From assembly GCA_963854835.1 (NCBI GenBank), contig OY978525.1:46819196-46883195 (forward strand): a stretch of DNA of 64,000 nucleotides, read 5' to 3'. Of the stretch, positions 45,221 to 56,035 are shown in pieces (position 1 is the stretch's first letter; each line of letters starts with the position of its first letter). A model generated the notes under the pieces. It was not told the origin of the DNA. It saw only the letters and a program-made list of their open reading frames with translations, and did no database searches. The stretch is from Megamerina dolium (taxonomy: Eukaryota > Arthropoda > Insecta > Diptera > Megamerinidae). Made by a program: the position numbers and the translations under genes.

Positions 45221-46312
45221 GTGGCAAATGTGTACAACGAGTGCGTGAGCGAGCGCGCTGCTGTAGCAGAAGATGCACGTGAGCGTCGTGAGATGTGGGA
45301 AGCAATGGCTAAGGTATACAGCGAGGGCGTGGGCGAGCGTTCTGTTGTGGCCAACGAGCCAGAAGCTGAAAATAAAATTGGCGAACTGATTGGAGAGTTT
45401 GGAAATTTATGTTTTAACGCAGGTTTAAAAGAAGCACAGGGAACCGATTTTGATCTATCGCACTTGAAGAAAGAACAAGCTGTGAAGGTGAAGAATATGA
45501 TAGCAGCATATAAGCCCGAAAAGTTTTGCGAGTCACCAGTAGAAATGAAGATTTTGCTCAACGACGATGATCCAGTGTATGAAGGACCGAGGCGTATGTC
45601 TGACGCAGACAGATGTGTCGTGGACCAACAGGTGGAGCAGTGGTTAGAGGATAAGGTCATCAAGCCAAGTACCTCTGAATATGCGTCGCCCGTAGTCCTG
45701 GTTTCTAAGAAAGATGGTGGAAAAAGACTTTGTTGTGACTATCGCCGGTTAAACGCAAAAATCGTAAGAGACAACTTCCCGATGGCTGTGATAGACGACG
45801 TGCTCGAGCGGCTACAAGGAGCTAATATTTTTACTATGCTCGATTTATCCAACGGATTCTTTCACGTTCCTGTTGAGGCGAATTCTACGAAATATACCGC
45901 ATTCATGACTCACAACGGACAGTACGAGTTTTTGTATGTACCATTTGGTATATCAAATTCACCAGCAGTTTTCTGCAGATTCATCTTTGCGGTGCTAAGA
46001 GAGCTGATTCAGAACGGAACAGTCGTGGTGTATATGGATGATTTGGTGATTCCCTCCAAGGATGAATCTGAAGGTATCCAGAAGTTAAAATTAGTTTTGC
46101 AGACGGCAGCAGCAAACGGCTTGCGAATAAAATGGAGCAAATGCCAGTTTCTGATGAACCGCGTCGAATTCTTGGGGTATATAATCGAGAATGGTTCGAT
46201 AAAGCCTTCGGAGATGAAAACCAGCGCGATTAAGAATATTCCGCTACCTCATGACCGAAAAGCCATGCAACGTTTTCTCGGACTGACATCTTACTTTCGC
46301 AGATTCGTTTAA
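45221..46312 (+). CDS. Gypsy B reverse transcriptase
   Basis: Same frame as the protease. An acidic, repetitive lead (VYNECVSERAAVAED, repeated as VYSEGVGERSVVANE) precedes RT. RT motifs are SEYASPVVLVSKKDGGKR, CDYRRLNAK, FTMLDLSNGFFHV (motif A), FGISNSPAVFCRF, YMDDLVIPS (motif C) and EFLGYII. It stops at 46310 (TAA) just before the RNase H connection, at RRFV. The RT core is intact. Confidence 0.88.
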   Translation: MANVYNECVSERAAVAEDARERREMWEAMAKVYSEGVGERSVVANEPEAENKIGELIGEFGNLCFNAGLKEAQGTDFDLSHLKKEQAVKVKNMIAAYKPEKFCESPVEMKILLNDDDPVYEGPRRMSDADRCVVDQQVEQWLEDKVIKPSTSEYASPVVLVSKKDGGKRLCCDYRRLNAKIVRDNFPMAVIDDVLERLQGANIFTMLDLSNGFFHVPVEANSTKYTAFMTHNGQYEFLYVPFGISNSPAVFCRFIFAVLRELIQNGTVVVYMDDLVIPSKDESEGIQKLKLVLQTAAANGLRIKWSKCQFLMNRVEFLGYIIENGSIKPSEMKTSAIKNIPLPHDRKAMQRFLGLTSYFRRFV

Positions 46313-46801
46313 GGGTATGCAACGATTGCTAAACCGCTTTCCGATCTGTTGAGAAAAGACGCTAAGTATGAGTTACGAGATGAACACTTGGTAGCGTTCC
46401 AGCAATTGAAATCGTCCTTAATAAACGCCCCAGTTCTGAAATTGTATAACCCAAAATCTGTTACTGAGGTGCACACAGACGTATGTATCCATGTTCGGAT
46501 ATGGAGCAGTTTTGTTGCAGCGAGATAACGACGACCGAGAATTTCACCCAATTCAATTTATGAGCCGGGAAACTAAACCCGTTGAAGAGAAATATCACTC
46601 GTATGAGTTAGAGGTGTTGGCGATAATTGAAGCGTTAAAGAAGTGGCGTGTTTACTTGATGGGATGAAATTTAAAATCGTAACGGATTGCAATGCGTTCG
46701 CTATGACGATGAAGAAACGTGATATTCCACTAAGAGTATCTCGTTGGGCCATGTTCTTACAGGATTTCGACTACGATATTGAACACTGAAGCGGCACGAA
46801 G
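46313..46801 (+). pseudogene. Gypsy B RNase H, two frameshifts
   Basis: Landmarks are AKPLSDLLRKDAKYE, FQQLKSSLINAPVL, an HTD motif near 46476 and, in the next frame, FGYGAVLLQRDNDD. Then come EKYHSYELEVLAI, and in a third frame FKIVTDCNAFAM, followed by DIEH-stop-SGTKMRHVDALSR. Frameshifts lie near 46485 and 46665, and a TGA near 46788. Confidence 0.85.
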
Positions 46802-48124
46802 ATGAGACATGTAGATGCTTTAAGCAGAGTGTCGTGCTTAATGCTTGAAGATTCCTTGAACCACAGGCTAAAGCAAGCACAACTGACTGACGATTGGATA
46901 CGCGCTGTTACGAAAGCACTAGAGAAGTCTGACTACGAGGATTTTTACATAAAACACGGTGTACTTTACAAAGATCCTGTGAAAGAACTCATTGTTGTAC
47001 CATCCCTCATGGAGGAAGAGATAATTAAAATGGCACACAAGCAAGGGCATTTTTCCACCAAGAAAACGCAAGACGCTGTGGAAAAGACATTTTATATCCC
47101 GCAATTGAGTTCAAAGGTGACGAAGGTCGTAAGAAACTGTGTCGAGTGCATTGTAAATGAGGCTAAAACCGGCAAAAGGGAAGGATTTCTGAATCCTATA
47201 AACAAAGAAGACCGACCGTTAGGAACGTACCACATCGATCACGTTGGACCGATGGAAACGACGAACAAGTCATACAACTACATTTTAGTAGTTGTAGACG
47301 CATTCTCGAAGTTCGTGTGGCTTTATCCTACAAAGAACACCGGCGCGGAAGCAGTAGTTGATAGACTCAAAAAGCAAGCAGCAGTTTTCGGTAATCCCAG
47401 AAGAGTAATAACCGATAGAGGAGCAGCTTTCACCTCCAATCTCTTCAAGGAATACTGTGAGAGCGTGGACATTCAACAATTACTGATAACAACTGGCGTA
47501 CCCAGAGGCAACGGACAAGTTGAACGGATACATAAAATAGTAGTACCTATGATATCAAAGCTCTGCAGCGAGAATCCGAGCACCTGGTATAAGCACGTGG
47601 ATCGAGTTCAACAACTAATTAACAGCACTCCGCCTCGAAGTACCAAGACCTCGCCTTTCAAAATTTTAACGGGTCTAGAAATGCGTATACCCGGAGCACC
47701 AGATTTACAAGAGTTGTTAGATAGTGCAGCTATCGACGAGTTAGATGCTGACCGAGAAGCGACTCGCCAACAAGTGCAAGAGAATATCGCTAAAATTCAG
47801 CAAGAGAACCGAAAGACATTTAACACCAAACGCAGACCAGAAACCGAGTATGAAATGGACGAGCTAGTAGCCATTAAGCGAACGCAGTACGGAGCTGGTT
47901 TGAAGCTGAGACCTAAATTCTTTGGACCTTACAAAGTTGTCCGAAAAATGGCTCACGGTCGATACGAGGTCGTTAAAGTTGGAGACCACGAGGGGCCTGG
48001 CCGCACTACGACTGTTGCGGAGTTCATGAAAAAATGGGATGCTTCATTCGGGCCGAATGAAAACACAGGATGGCCGAATGTGGGATCCGACGGACGAGCA
48101 ACCCGGAGCGGACATACTTATTAA
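46802..48124 (+). CDS. Gypsy B integrase
   Basis: The 440-codon frame starts RHVDALSRVS. The zinc finger has its His pair in MAHKQGHF and Cys pair in CVECIV. The core residues are in YHIDHVGPM, VITDRGAAF and GNGQVERIHK (D, D, E). A GPY/F module (KFFGPYKVV) ends the conserved part. The stop at 48124 lies inside the 3' LTR, so the last residues are LTR-encoded. The enzyme would insert element cDNA in the nucleus. No lesion is seen in this domain. Confidence 0.9.
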   Translation: MRHVDALSRVSCLMLEDSLNHRLKQAQLTDDWIRAVTKALEKSDYEDFYIKHGVLYKDPVKELIVVPSLMEEEIIKMAHKQGHFSTKKTQDAVEKTFYIPQLSSKVTKVVRNCVECIVNEAKTGKREGFLNPINKEDRPLGTYHIDHVGPMETTNKSYNYILVVVDAFSKFVWLYPTKNTGAEAVVDRLKKQAAVFGNPRRVITDRGAAFTSNLFKEYCESVDIQQLLITTGVPRGNGQVERIHKIVVPMISKLCSENPSTWYKHVDRVQQLINSTPPRSTKTSPFKILTGLEMRIPGAPDLQELLDSAAIDELDADREATRQQVQENIAKIQQENRKTFNTKRRPETEYEMDELVAIKRTQYGAGLKLRPKFFGPYKVVRKMAHGRYEVVKVGDHEGPGRTTTVAEFMKKWDASFGPNENTGWPNVGSDGRATRSGHTY

Positions 48125-48370
48125 CATCAAATACAACCCTGACACAACATTACACACAGCTAACACGCAACACTGACACGAACGAACGACAAAGGGGGCA
48201 GTTGAGAAATTGCCTTCGCATCGCGTACATACAATGTAAAAACCATATCAATTAATCTACATAAATTATTCTAGAAATTACTCTTTTCAATATTTTAATA
48301 AATTACCATAATTCGAATGTAAAATATAACGCGGAGTTTGAATTGGCAGAACGTGGATGGGAATTCCACA
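48079..48370 (+). repeat. Gypsy B 3' LTR
   Basis: 292 bp, starting TGTGGGATCC and ending CCACA, with eight differences from the 5' copy. No clear polypurine tract precedes it; the nearest purine-rich run is weak. Confidence 0.95.
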
Positions 48371-48374
48371 TATG

Positions 48375-48461
<87 letters not shown>

Positions 48462-48493
48462 GTATGTGTATATATATGTATATATATATATAT

Positions 48494-48591
<98 letters not shown>

Positions 48592-48696
48592 ACATCGATG
48601 TGTATATATGTATATGTATATAATGTATATATATGTATATATATGTGTATATATATATGTGTATACATGGATGTGTATATATACACATACATATAT

Positions 48697-48780
<84 letters not shown>
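48371..48780. repeat. (TA)n tract, about 410 bp
   Basis: TA repeats with tatgtata and tacatgta variants, from the gypsy B LTR to the mariner end. Confidence 0.95.
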
Positions 48781-50172
<1,392 letters not shown>

Positions 50173-50182
50173 CCTTCCTTCC

Positions 50183-52330
50183 TTATGCGTCGTCCTCCAG
50201 CGGGTTCCGAATATAACACCTTCTTAGCTGGAGCGTGTTCTTCCATTCACTCGACATGACCTAGCCAGCGCAGCCGCTGGATTTTGATGTGCTTGACTAT
50301 GTCAATATCGGCATACAGCTCGTACAGCTCATGGTTGTACCTTATTCGGTACTCGCCACCAACGCAAATAGGTCCAAAGATCCTGCGTAGGACTTTTCTC
50401 TCGAAAACTCCAAGCATTCGCTCATCCGAGGTGGAAATTGTCCAGGCTTCAGCGCCATATGTTAGGACAGGCATGATGAGAGACTTGTAGAGTGTAGTTT
50501 TCGTTCTTCGAGAGAGGGCTCGACTTCTCAATTGCTTACTCAGCCCAAAGTAACACCTGTTAGCAAGAGTTATCCTACGCATGATCTCCAAGCTGACGTC
50601 ATTACTGCTGTTAATGCTGGTTCCAAGATAGACAAAATCCCTTACTACTTCAAAAGCGTACTTGTCAACAGTGACGTGCTGTTCAAGACGCCGGGACTCT
50701 TTGTTTGTTAACACTAGATACTTCGTCTTGCCCTTGACCCATCCGCCGCGACTCTCTTTCCAACTCTAAGAATGCTGCACTGACTGCTCTCGTGTTCATG
50801 CCGATTATGTCAATATCGTCGGCATACGCTAACAGCATGACACTTTTGTTGAAGATAGTGCCATTATGTCGTAGATCAGCAGCTCGTATTATTTTCTCCA
50901 AAATAAGATTGAAGAAGACGCACGATAACGAATCACCTTGTCTGAAACCCCGTTCGGTATTGAACGGTGCGGAGAGGTCCTTCCCAATTTTCACTGCACA
51001 ACGGGAGTTATGCAGTGTCATTTTACAAAGTCGAATGAGCTTTGCAGGAATGCCGATCTCAGACATTGTTGCGTAGAGGTAATCTCTTACCGGACTGTCG
51101 AAAGCGGCTTTATAATCAACAAAAAGGTGGTGTGTGTCGATCTGTTTTTCTTGGGTTTTCTCCAGGATTTGGCGCAGTGTGAAAATCTGGTCGATGGTGG
51201 ATTTACCAGGTCTGAAGCCACACTGATACGGTCCAATCACGTTCCTGAGCATAGGCTTCAACCTTTCACACAGTACGCTCGATAGAACCTTGTATGCGAT
51301 GCTCAGGAGACTTATTCCACGGTAGTTGGCGCAAATTGTGGGGTCTCCTTTTTTATGTACAGGACAGAGAACACTGAGCCTCCAATCATCAGGCATGCTT
51401 TCATCCGACCATATTCTGCTTATGAGCTGGTGCATGCGGGTGAGCAGCTCATCGCCTCCGGTCTTAAACAACTCGGCAGGCAGGCCATCAGCACCTGCAG
51501 CTTTGTTGTTCTTCAGCCTTAAAATGGCCGTTTCAACCTCGTCATAGTCGGGTGGTGGAACATCAACACCATCATCTGTAATTGGGGTTATCGGGCATTC
51601 TCCTCCACTGGCGGAATTGTTCGTAGCATCGCCATTCAGTAACGTGGAGAAGTGTTCCCTCCATAGGCTCAGTACACTCTGGACATCCGTAACCAGATTC
51701 CCATTTCCATCACGACAAGAAGAAGGGATTTAAACCTCCACTCAGGCGCTTTATCTTTTAGAAGAATTTTCGTTTCTCTTTTTTGTCGGTACACATCTCT
51801 ATCTCCTCACACTCGCGTCTTTCCAACTCCCTCTTCTTGCGCCTGAAAAGACGTCTCTCTGCACTCCTTTTCTCTCTATACCGCTCCTTAACAGCTCGCG
51901 TTGCGCCTGCACTCAGGGTTTTTCTGTAGGCAGCGTCTTTGTCTGCGGTAGCGTCGCGACACTCCTGATCATACCACTCATTCCTCAGAGGCCGGTAGTA
52001 ACCGATTACCTCCTCGGCAGCAGTAGTCATGGAGTGGGATATATGTGTCCACCGTGCGAATGTATCATCAAGTGGGGGAGTGTTCTGCATAAGCAGATCC
52101 GATAGTCGAGTGGAAAATGCATCTGCTGTCTCTGGTGATCGCAGCTTACTGACGTCGAGCTTTCTTGTGTGGGACTTCTCTTGTTATTTGCGACACATAG
52201 GCGTGTGCGCACCTTAGCTGCAACAAGGTAGTGATCCGAGTCGATGTTGGCACCACGGATCGATTTCACGTCCATCACACTGGAAGCATGACTTCCGTCA
52301 ATCACCACATGATCAATTTGGTGGTCTGGT
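50183..52330 (-). pseudogene. RTE-like ORF2: end of endonuclease, linker and RT
   Basis: Minus-strand order: QIDHVVIDG and SDHYLVAAKVRTR (endonuclease end, catalytic SDH), a basic linker (52090-51758), KNNKAAGADGLPAEL, LCPVHKKGDPTICANYRGISLL, CGFRPGKSTIDQ, VDYKAAFDS (motif A), RGFRQGDSLSC (motif B), LAYADDIDIIG (motif C), KSLIMPVLTYGAEAW and RLRWLGHVE. There is no RNase H. Frameshifts lie near 52110, 51750 and 50700, and a stop follows GHVE. The clade call (RTE-like) is from motif wording. Confidence 0.82.
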
Positions 52331-52339
52331 GGTGTTTTC

Positions 52340-53351
52340 GCAAGGTAACGTGTCTAACTGCCTCAACCGAGTGGGGCTAGCGCAATCCTTGTTGAACTCA
52401 TCGCTGGTCAACTCACTGGCTGTCTTGTAGTTTGATCTGAGCGCTATGTGATGATACCTTTATTTGTTAATGAGGGGTAGTCATATAGCTTGCTCTGCTT
52501 ACTATGTGATGGCGCTTTCATTATTATTAATGGGGGCCCTCCATGTAGCGACCACCGGGCAACGTCTTCCTGGCACCCGCTGGGAGGAGGCTGAAGTGAG
52601 TGGCGAAAATCTCCTCGGTTAGAGGTTATACGTTGGGTTTGGGACCCGCCACATAAAAAACCCCCCAATGAAAAAAAAAAATGTGTCTCGGATAAGGACT
52701 ACCGCTTTTATTGATGACCCCCGCAAACGAAAAAAGGACCACGATTTACGGATATGCACCTGGAATGTCCGATCCCTTTATAAGGAGGGTGCCTCTATCC
52801 AGCTGGTTGATGTCCTCGAAAAATACAGAGCTGACATCATCGCTCTCCAGGAAATGCGATGGACAGGACAGGGCTGCTCCAAAAGAGCGTCCTCTGACAT
52901 CTACTACAGTTGCCATGCTGAAAGGCACGAATTAGGATGTGGATTTTTGGTCAGCAAGAGACTACGACATCTTGTCTCACAGTTCACGCCTGTGAACGAA
53001 CGGCTGGCCACAATCCGCATCAAGGCAAAATTTTTCAACATCAGCCTTATATGTGCCCACGCTCCGACGGATGAGAAGGACAATGTGATCAAGGAGAGCT
53101 TCTTTCAGCGCTTCGAAGAAGCTTATGAACGCTGCCCCCGCCACGATATCAAAATCGTGCTTGGCGACTTTAATGCCAGGGTGGGCAAGGAAGGTACCTT
53201 TGGTCCAACTGTCGGAAAATTCAGCCTCCACCAGAACACCTCCGATAACAGATTGAGGCTGATCGACTTCGCCGCAGCACGAAACATGGTAATTGGTGGT
53301 ACAAGATTCCACCATCTCGACATCCATAAAGCGACATGGCTGTCTCCAGAT

Positions 53352-53355
<4 letters not shown>
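52340..53355 (+). pseudogene. RTE-like 5' UTR and endonuclease, inverted segment
   Basis: An untranslated lead with an A-run at 52670-52680 precedes the frame from 52668. The endonuclease reads [55 protein letters not shown] and ATWLSPDQ. The reading is undamaged to the junction with (TA)n at 53356. The apparent continuation into Tyr-Ile repeats is an artefact. Confidence 0.85.
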
Positions 53356-53424
<69 letters not shown>

Positions 53425-53435
53425 AATGTATATAT

Positions 53436-53490
<55 letters not shown>

Positions 53491-53514
53491 AATATATATA
53501 TATATATATATATT

Positions 53515-53570
<56 letters not shown>

Positions 53571-53586
53571 TACATGTGTATATAAC

Positions 53587-53668
<82 letters not shown>

Positions 53669-53735
53669 CATGTGTATATAACGTGTATATATATATATAT
53701 ATATACATGTGTGTATATACATGTATATACACACG
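53356..53735. repeat. (TA)n tract, about 380 bp
   Basis: TA repeats with tacatgtgtatataacgtg variants. The variant unit containing acatgtgtatataacgtg occurs twice, near 53571 and 53668. Confidence 0.95.
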
Positions 53736-53739
53736 TGTG

Positions 53740-54835
53740 GATTTTTCCCAGATTATTTCCGACTACCATATTAATTAATTACCATATTAATTAGTTCTTC
53801 TAGACAGAAGATTGCAGAAGTTACAGCTGTTTCAACTTAAAGGAAATTCGGTCAATTTATATGGGGGCTACTATAAACAGTGGGCGTGGCGCGTCAATTT
53901 TCTGTGAGTCTAGGTTCTCTTACAATACTAATCCATACCTGAAATCTCGTTGTTCTACACTAAACATTTTATAAGTTATGGCGCTTAAAAAATTTTGTTT
54001 AATTTCCTCGAATTTGTATGGGAGCCCAAATAAGAAGTAGGCGTGGCACGCTAATTTTCTGTCAGATTATTTCCGACTATCATATTAATCTGTGTCGTGG
54101 GTGCCGTAGTTGAGTGGTTAGTGCGTTGCCCTTTTGATCTGTAGGTTGTGGGTTCAATCCCCGGCTGTAGCATAATAAAGTTTAATATCGAAAATATTTT
54201 TCTTTCGAACGGTACCCACCTGCCGGCAAGAATTGGCAATTTTTCCGGCAGTAACAATTTGCCAAAAATGCTTCTTAGGCAAAACTAAGTTAAAGTGATG
54301 TCACAAGGGTTCTGCCGTTCGGAACCGGCTAATATAAGGAGGTCCCTTCTAATGCTGTCCAAATCTAACACGTGCAACGGTATTGGACGAGAAGCTCGGT
54401 GGCATCACAATGGGCCTTTCTGGCCTAAGTGTGGTCTCTCAGAGAGAGGGTAGCCCCATAAGCTAACCTAATCTAAGTGTCAATTTTGAAAATTCCGAGG
54501 TTAGTCGTTTTGAATGCTTGGTGTGGTCGTGGCTATTGACCGATCATGCCCAATATCAATCCCCTCAGTACCCTTAGATCATAGGTTACTTATGACAAAT
54601 TTCGTCAAAATAGCGCAATATTTGCTCAAGTTATCGTGCGAACCAGCCGGTTGACGGACAGACGGACGGACGGACGGACATCATTAAATCGAAAATTTAA
54701 GCGACGCTGAATATATATACTATCCTATATCTCAAAAGATTCTTTCAAGTGGTTACAAACATCTGATCGAAATGAATATACCTTGCATATTTCATTATGC
54801 AGGGTATAAAAAAAACTATAAATTTTTGATAAATT
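53740..54835 (+). repeat. Unclassified interspersed repeat, split by a SINE
   Basis: The block holds two direct copies of cagattatttccgacta (53749 and 54063) and of gggcgtggc-like text (53881 and 54041). It also has a (ggac)n stretch, ggacagacggacggacgg, at 54655-54680 and an end reading gcagggtataaaa. Repeats with a GGACGGACGGACAT block and such an AGGGTATAAAA end are familiar in fly genomes, but I cannot name the family. No coding region. Confidence 0.6.
54101..54474 (+). repeat. tRNA-derived SINE, subfamily A, copy 1
   Basis: The head GTGCCGTAGTTGAGTGGTTA has an A-box-like start and GGTTCAATCCC is the B-box. The body matches the other copies up to gagaagctcgg. The 3' part (catcacaatgggcctttct, then tctcagagagaggg) differs from subfamily B and ends ctaacctaatctaa. 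The only other copy of this tail is at 59570-59733. Confidence 0.9.
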
Positions 54836-54938
54836 CAAATCACTCATTTTAACAACTCAATCAACAAGAACCAAATCACTACCAAGCACTACCCAGCAAT
54901 TGTTATATTTTGAAATAACGGGGCTTCGAAAAGTGTAA

Positions 54939-55432
54939 TAGCCTAGACAGACGGCAGCGTTAACTCGGATTACCGGCGCACTTAATCCGAATAAAATATT
55001 AATAGCCTAGACAAACGGCAGCCTAATTCCGGATTACCGAGTTAATTCGAATTAAGTCGGGCATTAACTGCAGCTAATCCGCATAAACTCTATGAGTTAA
55101 TTCTGAAAATAAAAGAGGACTTTCAACAATTGTTAACAGTTTTCATCATGAAAAGCGTTGGCGAACAAATAAATCCAGCTGTCAATTAAGAACTGTGAAT
55201 GTCAATTTACAAGTTTCTAATAGTTTTCAGTTCATGTACTTCTTGTAGATTTTCTCATATCGAGAGTGACAGATGACAGAAATTGATAGTGATAGTAATG
55301 TAAGTGAGCAGACCTAATAAAACAGCAATCAGTTGTTTAGTTAATCCGCAATACTGCCGTCTGTCAGGTTATTATTTTTTTCGGATTAAGTGCGCCGGTA
55401 ATCCGGAATTAGGCTGCCGTCTGTCTAGGCTA
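54939..55432. mobile_element. MITE-like element with duplicated terminal repeats
   Basis: The left end reads TAGCCTAGACAGACGGCAGC (54939), and the reverse complement of the right end (55432) reads the same. The homology continues through GGATTACCGG and GCACTTAATCCGA. A second, slightly diverged copy follows inside each end (about 55013 on the left, about 55340-55368 on the right). No transposase is encoded. The target duplication is unclear (TA or TAA). Confidence 0.75.
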
Positions 55433-55444
55433 ACGCTGCACAAG

Positions 55445-55895
55445 GCTAACTTGTTGCAGCGTTTAAGTGATGAAAATATAAAAAAGGCCGCATTTGGCGA
55501 AAAAGACAGTGTTGTTTCATCAAGACAATGCACCAGTTCACACATCCGCTATTGCGATAGCCAAAATCAATGAGTTAAAGCTCGAATTGCTTCAGCACGC
55601 ACCTTATTCGCCAGATATAGCTCCTTCAGATTATTTTCTATTTCCAAATTTGAAAAAATGGCTTGGTGGTAGAAGATGTGTAAACAATGAAAAGGTGGAG
55701 TTTGGGGTAGGTGGCTATTTTAATAAGCTAGAGAGTTCATACTATAAACAGGGTATCGAATCTATAGAATATCGCTGGGAAAAGTGTATAGAGATAAAAG
55801 AAGATTATGTTGAGAAATAAAGAAAAATTTTCCAAAATATGTAGTTTTCTTTGTTATGACGGGTAGTTCTGGGACCGCCCTCGTATTATACCATG
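55445..55895 (+). pseudogene. Mariner 3' part
   Basis: It starts in LLQRLSDENIKKA. After a frame change it reads KKTVLFHQDNAPVHTS (second Asp), HAPYSPDIAPSDYFLFPN (third Asp), KKWLGGRR and KEDYVEK to the stop at 55820. The terminal repeat ends gggaccgccctcgta near 55885, resembling but not identical to the CGAGGGCGG terminus of the 5245 family. The 5' two-thirds are missing. Confidence 0.82.
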
Positions 55896-56035
55896 ATGCG
55901 TAACTAAGAGGCAGATAAAACATGGCAGTTATTTCCAAATTTGAAATTAAATTCTTAAGCCAAAACGCTCTTTTTTCCACGGTCCAAAAATGTTTTATGC
56001 TGCCTAGATTCTCTCAAGGTAAGCTATCAATTAAG
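55896..56035. other. Unassigned sequence
   Basis: Nothing recognised between the mariner terminus and the next LINE. Confidence 0.4.

Larger units (their letters stand above)
41968..48370 (+). mobile_element. Ty3/gypsy family B element, near complete
   Basis: Two 292-bp LTRs flank gag, CCHC/protease, RT, RNase H and integrase. No env-like frame is present. The primer-binding site fits tRNA-Leu. The LTRs differ at 8 of 292 positions. Both sides are (TA)n, so a target duplication cannot be defined. Pol has three stops and two frameshifts. It differs in sequence from family A but shares its primer type and a SAP-like gag start. Confidence 0.92.
50173..53355 (-). mobile_element. RTE-like LINE with 5' inversion
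   Basis: The 3' two-thirds (52339-50173) lie on the minus strand and the 5' third (52340-53355) on the plus strand, head to head. The inverted part ends at the endonuclease SPDQ motif, and the minus part starts within a codon or two of that point (PDHQIDHV). The two pieces therefore make up one element without overlap. Both outer edges are (TA)n. Confidence 0.82.

Noticed and set aside
48079..48370. Errantivirus-type env gene downstream of gypsy B integrase
   Set aside because: The integrase stop lies inside the 3' LTR and there is no space for an env frame.
54939..55432. Terminal repeats of the mariner that follows at 55445
   Set aside because: The mariner's own 3' terminus (CCGCCCTCG-type) is at about 55885 and differs from the CCTAGACAGACGG repeats, so these belong to another element.
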